Shown piece by piece: positions 6,064 through 8,660 of a stretch of 8,660 bases of DNA (within the stretch, counting starts at the first letter, position 1; every line of letters starts with the position of its first letter). Source of the stretch: Thiotrichaceae bacterium (GTDB lineage: Bacteria > Pseudomonadota > Gammaproteobacteria > Thiotrichales > Thiotrichaceae). The stretch lies in contig JALVRY010000451.1 of the NCBI GenBank assembly GCA_027024625.1, positions 1 through 8,660 of the forward strand, read 5' to 3'. The position numbers and the translations under genes are program-made. The notes beneath the pieces are model-generated. The model did no database searches and was not told the DNA's origin. It worked only from the letters and a program-made list of their open reading frames with translations.

Positions 6064-7290
6064 TTATCCGTACTTCTCTTTCACATAAGTATTTAGAATT
6101 GCCTGAAATTCTTCTGCTATTTTATCACCTTTTAGGGTTACTGTTTTTTTACCATCTTCATAGACAGGAGCAACAGGTTTTTCACCTGAGCCTGGTAAAC
6201 TAATACCTATATTGGCTTGTTTACTTTCTCCGGGGCCATTGACAACACACCCCATTACAGCAACCGACATATTCTCAACACCTGCATATTGAGTCTTCCA
6301 AATAGGCATTTGATTACGAAGGTAGTCTTGAATATCTTCGGCCAAATGCTGAAAATAATCGCTAGAAGTACGCCCACAACCCGGACAAGCGATAACTTGT
6401 GGGGTAAAAGATCTCAAACCCATTGTTTGTAAAATTTCTTGCCCAACAATGACTTCTTTTTCTCTGGGAGCACCCGGCTCAGGGGTAAGTGATATACGAA
6501 TCGTATCACCAATTCCTTCCTGTAATAAAATGGATAAAGCAGCTGTTGATGCCACTATCCCCTTGCTACCCATACCTGCTTCAGTTAAGCCTAGGTGTAA
6601 TGCATAATCACATTGTGATGCTAAATCTCGGTAGGCTTGGATTAAATCTTGTACGCCACTTAATTTGCAGGAGATAATAATCCTATCTCGACCCAGCCCA
6701 TATTCTTCCGCTTTTGCAGCACTACTTAAAGCGGACTCGATAAGGGCATCATGCATAACAACTTCTATCAGTTTTGGTACATCGGCTTTGTTATTTTCAT
6801 CTAAACGCTTGGCTAACAAACTTTGATCTAATGATCCCCAGTTCACACCAATGCGTACTGCCTTATCATATTCACAAGCAAATTTGATCATCTGCTCAAA
6901 CTTATCGTCACCACTCTTTCCTTTGCCTACATTACCAGGGTTAATACGATACTTGGCTAGTGCTTGAGCACATTCTGGGACATCTTGCAGTAGTTTGTGT
7001 CCATTAAAATGAAAATCCCCCACAATAGGCACATTACAATTCATCTTATCCAAGCGTTCACGGATTTCAGGTACAGCCTGAGCTGACTCCATATTGTTTA
7101 CAGTGATACGAACGAGTTCTGAACCTGCTTTATTGAGTTCGGCGATTTGAGCAACAGTTCTAACAATATCAGCAGTATCAGTATTGGTCATAGATTGAAT
7201 CACAATAGGGTGATTACCGCCGACCATGATATTGCCAACTCTAACGGCAACTGTTTTATGGCGTGTTGAAAGTAAGTTTGTTGTTGCCAT
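6064..7290 (-). CDS. ispG: (E)-4-hydroxy-3-methylbut-2-enyl-diphosphate synthase, flavodoxin type
   Basis: IspG (GcpE) is a 4Fe-4S enzyme of the MEP pathway. It converts methylerythritol cyclodiphosphate to HMBPP for isoprenoid synthesis in the cytoplasm. The 408-residue product has the N-terminal TIM-barrel signatures ([16 protein letters not shown] at 27-42, RINPGNVG at 115-122, [12 protein letters not shown] at 233-244). The C-terminal cluster ligands are C302 and C305 (CPGCGR) and C348 ([10 protein letters not shown]), with E355. These keep the spacing of Thermus thermophilus Cys297, Cys300, Cys343 and Glu350. It is longer than the E. coli enzyme (about 372), matching the long form found in Thermus and some proteobacteria. 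The ATG has only a weak ribosome site (AAAAGAT). It is apparently monocistronic, with its own promoter and terminator. Confidence 0.97.
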   Translation of the reverse strand: MATTNLLSTRHKTVAVRVGNIMVGGNHPIVIQSMTNTDTADIVRTVAQIAELNKAGSELVRITVNNMESAQAVPEIRERLDKMNCNVPIVGDFHFNGHKLLQDVPECAQALAKYRINPGNVGKGKSGDDKFEQMIKFACEYDKAVRIGVNWGSLDQSLLAKRLDENNKADVPKLIEVVMHDALIESALSSAAKAEEYGLGRDRIIISCKLSGVQDLIQAYRDLASQCDYALHLGLTEAGMGSKGIVASTAALSILLQEGIGDTIRISLTPEPGAPREKEVIVGQEILQTMGLRSFTPQVIACPGCGRTSSDYFQHLAEDIQDYLRNQMPIWKTQYAGVENMSVAVMGCVVNGPGESKQANIGISLPGSGEKPVAPVYEDGKKTVTLKGDKIAEEFQAILNTYVKEKYG

Positions 7291-7321
7291 ATTAATGATC
7301 TTTTACAAATACGATGTAAGG

Positions 7322-7330
7322 ATTTTATCA
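7322..7330 (-). promoter_or_regulatory. Candidate extended -10 promoter of ispG
   Basis: The minus strand reads TGATAAAAT, that is TG-N-TAAAAT, about 32 nt upstream of the ispG ATG. No clear -35 is present at 17 nt, which is common for extended -10 promoters. The position predicts a leader of roughly 25 nt. Confidence 0.45.
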
Positions 7331-7382
7331 TTTACTTAAAAACTATCCTAAACTTAAGTGAAAATTTCAGCAGAATTATCTC

Positions 7383-7505
7383 TAAGTAGGAGTGCATAAA
7401 ACATTTAAGCAATCGATTTTTACAGAAGTCAAATAGTGATGGGCTATATTGCTACAGTTTAAGAATGAAAAACATAGCAAAATAGAAAGACTCTCTAGCT
7501 ACTTG
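7383..7505. repeat. Decayed copy of the TA-flanked palindromic element
   Basis: TAAGTAGGAGTGCATA (7383-7398) is identical to the left end of the intact element at 8033. Further along, blocks line up in the same order: TTTAA, TTTAC, GCTATATTGCTAC against the centre TAGCCGTGCTAC, then GAAT..TAGC..AAAATAGA. A degraded right end, ACTCTCTAGCTACTTG (7490-7505), can be compared with ACTCCTACTTA. About 30 bp are missing relative to the intact copy. It lies in the ispG-msrB intergenic region, upstream of msrB, and may hold msrB promoter sequence. The left end is certain; the remainder is judged by eye. Confidence 0.6.
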
Positions 7506-7581
7506 AATCGTAATAATAGAAACTTGGTGTATTTAAGTGCTATTTCAGAAATAACAAATCAAATAACACAGGCTAGTATCA

Positions 7582-8019
7582 ATGAAGTGGAAAGATATCA
7601 TCAACTACGGAAATAATGGAAATCCATCGCCAGATAGCCGAGTTGAAAAAACACAAGACGAGTGGTGTTCGTTATTAACTGAAGAACAATTTCGAGTGAC
7701 TCGACAACATGGAACAGAAACTCCTTTTAGTTCGGATATGTGTAGCTTATTTGAAGCTGGAATATATGCTTGTGCCTGCTGTGATACTTTGCTCTTTGAT
7801 GCAACAGAGAAGTTTGATTCAGGTACTGGATGGCCATCATTCACACAACCAATAAAAGAAAATGCTATTGCGTATCATGTGGATAATTCACATGGCATGT
7901 CGCGTGTAGAAACCACCTGTAATACTTGTGATGCACACTTGGGGCATGTTTTTCCTGATGGTCCTAAGCCTAGTGGTTTACGATATTGTATTAATGCCGT
8001 TGCTTTAAAAAAGCGTTAA
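7582..8019 (+). CDS. msrB: Peptide-methionine (R)-S-oxide reductase
   Basis: MsrB reduces the R-epimer of methionine sulfoxide in oxidised proteins, normally using thioredoxin, in the cytoplasm (no signal peptide seen). The 145-residue product covers the whole SelR domain. It has a zinc site (C64/C67 in CACCD and C113/C116 in CNTCDAHLGHVF) and FDSGTGWPSF at 78-87, and the catalytic cysteine is C136 in RYCINAVAL. The resolving-cysteine position of the E. coli type (GCGWPSF) is Thr82 here, so another cysteine, perhaps C54 (SSDMCSLF), may resolve the sulfenic acid. The ribosome site is weak (CAGG, 10-13 nt before ATG). No in-frame ATG downstream would keep the domain better. It is transcribed towards hvfC; its stop is 13 nt before a palindromic insertion. 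Confidence 0.95.
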   Translation: MKWKDIINYGNNGNPSPDSRVEKTQDEWCSLLTEEQFRVTRQHGTETPFSSDMCSLFEAGIYACACCDTLLFDATEKFDSGTGWPSFTQPIKENAIAYHVDNSHGMSRVETTCNTCDAHLGHVFPDGPKPSGLRYCINAVALKKR

Positions 8020-8032
8020 TGAATATTGAAGC

Positions 8033-8191
8033 TAAGTAGGAGTGCATAATTAATTTAACAAAATTTACGAAGGATATTTTTTGATATTCATTCATTGTCG
8101 AAGAAGCATAGCCGTGCTACGACTGAGAGAATGGCTTGAATAGCGGAAAATAGACCAGTAAATTATTAAATTAATTATGTACTCCTACTTA
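8033..8191. mobile_element. Intact 155-bp palindromic MITE flanked by TA
   Basis: The ends TAAGTAGGAGTGCATAATTA (from 8033) and its inverted partner ending at 8191 match at 25 of 26 positions. The homology continues inwards more weakly to a central TAGC-CGT-GCTA, so the element can fold back over its whole length. It has no ORF. The ends can be read as TA duplications (8033-8034 and 8190-8191) around a 155-bp body starting AGTAGGAGTGC. That is the target pattern of IS630/Tc1-mariner elements; the family assignment is inference. It sits between the convergent genes msrB and hvfC and could act as a transcript-end hairpin for either. A decayed relative lies upstream of msrB. Confidence 0.85.
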
Positions 8192-8660
8192 TACCTCTGT
8201 TCCCAAGATTACCCCAGATTTTTGAAGTTTTAGTAGTATTTGATGACCTCCTTGAATAATTAAATCAGGATCAGGATGTTGAATTTCTTCCGCTATTTGC
8301 TTGAGCAATTGTCGCCCAGATTGTTTTGACTTCTCTTGAATTAATGCAATAAGGCGAGCAGTAATTGGATTTGCTTCAATAAATTTTACATCATCCTCTT
8401 TATCACGATAAACAACTAAATAGGTAGGCTGTTCAGGGGGATTTTCGGGCTGATAATCAATACTGATGTGTTGAACATCCCATTGATACGCGAGTGTTGT
8501 TACAAGTGGCGAGATAGCAGGAGCTGCGGCTAGTAAATCGCCATGTTGGTCAATATTTTTTAGGTTGATCTCAGCTTTAGAAATCATTAAATCAAGCTCT
8601 ACCCATTCGTAATGAGCAAGTTCTAATAAAAATGCAGGATCCTGTGCTGTGGTTTCATAT
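8189..8660 (-). CDS. hvfC: HvfC/BufC-like (DUF2063) protein, C-terminal part (cut by window edge)
   Basis: The frame stays open from the stop at 8189 to the window edge (156 codons), so the ATG at 8587 is internal. The visible part begins within DPAFLLELAHYEWVELDLM, a block I recognise from HvfC-type proteins between their N-terminal DUF2063 domain and C-terminal domain. It ends with a small helical domain (TYLVVYRDKEDDVKFIEANP...LLKLQKSGVILG). HvfC/BufC proteins are partners of DUF692 MNIO enzymes (HvfB/BufB) that modify cysteine-rich peptides, including copper-binding bufferins. The precursor and enzyme genes would be expected just beyond the right edge. The N-terminal domain is not visible. 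The stop codon TAA is formed by the TA duplication plus the first base of the neighbouring insertion. Family assignment is from motif memory and is fairly secure; the peptide substrate is unknown. Confidence 0.75.
   Translation of the reverse strand, partial: YETTAQDPAFLLELAHYEWVELDLMISKAEINLKNIDQHGDLLAAAPAISPLVTTLAYQWDVQHISIDYQPENPPEQPTYLVVYRDKEDDVKFIEANPITARLIALIQEKSKQSGRQLLKQIAEEIQHPDPDLIIQGGHQILLKLQKSGVILGTEV

Noticed and set aside
7605..7844. Minus-strand open frame of 79 codons
   Set aside because: Antisense shadow of msrB with no start signals or recognisable features.
7383..8191. msrB as cargo of an active composite transposon
   Set aside because: One flanking copy is badly decayed, no transposase is present, and msrB has host-like composition; two independent insertions are simpler.
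8585..8587. ATG as the true start of the DUF2063-like gene
   Set aside because: The frame remains open upstream to the window edge and encodes the family block LLELAHYEWVEL, so the ATG is an internal methionine.

Overview
The window reads as an AT-rich chromosomal segment of a Gram-negative bacterium, most likely a gammaproteobacterium. The evidence is two OmpA-like peptidoglycan-binding proteins, the long form of IspG, an MsrB, a three-subunit proton-translocating transhydrogenase and an HvfC-type protein. I cannot resolve the order or genus. There is no rRNA, tRNA, CRISPR array or intact transposase gene.

Layout from left to right. (1) 1-2013, minus strand: the pntAA-pntAB-pntB operon for NAD(P) transhydrogenase. 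pntB runs off the left edge, and a TATAAT promoter lies just upstream of pntAA. (2) 2231-2962, minus: a secreted OmpA-domain protein with a strong terminator, preceded by a 438-bp leader or intergenic region rich in TTGAC hexamers and containing a perfect 15-bp dyad. (3) 3401-5174, minus: a tight two-gene unit. The upstream gene encodes an inner-membrane-anchored BON/OmpA protein. The downstream gene encodes a membrane-anchored coiled-coil protein ending in a helix-hairpin-helix (H3TH-like) domain. This is the least familiar gene pair in the window. (4) 5208-5443: four alternating copies of a roughly 35-40-bp repeat forming fold-back elements bounded by TTAA or TCAA, directly upstream of that unit. 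(5) 5444-6003: a gene-free stretch with several dyads. (6) 5994-7330, minus: ispG with its terminator and an extended -10 promoter. (7) 7383-8191: msrB on the plus strand, with a decayed copy of a palindromic element upstream and an intact 155-bp TA-flanked copy downstream. (8) 8189-8660, minus: the C-terminal part of an HvfC/DUF2063 protein whose stop codon is supplied by the end of that element.

Functionally, transhydrogenase (NADPH supply), IspG (isoprenoid synthesis) and MsrB (methionine sulfoxide repair) are housekeeping or redox functions. The OmpA/BON/H3TH genes concern the envelope. HvfC is a partner protein in MNIO (DUF692)-dependent peptide modification and copper-binding 'bufferin' type loci, whose other genes would lie beyond the right edge. 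Two unrelated miniature inverted-repeat families have inserted in the intergenic spaces without breaking any recognised gene. The most noteworthy points are these two fold-back families, the stop-codon-preserving insertion at hvfC, the BON-OmpA/H3TH pair with an altered peptidoglycan-binding Asp, and the truncated MNIO-type locus at the right edge.
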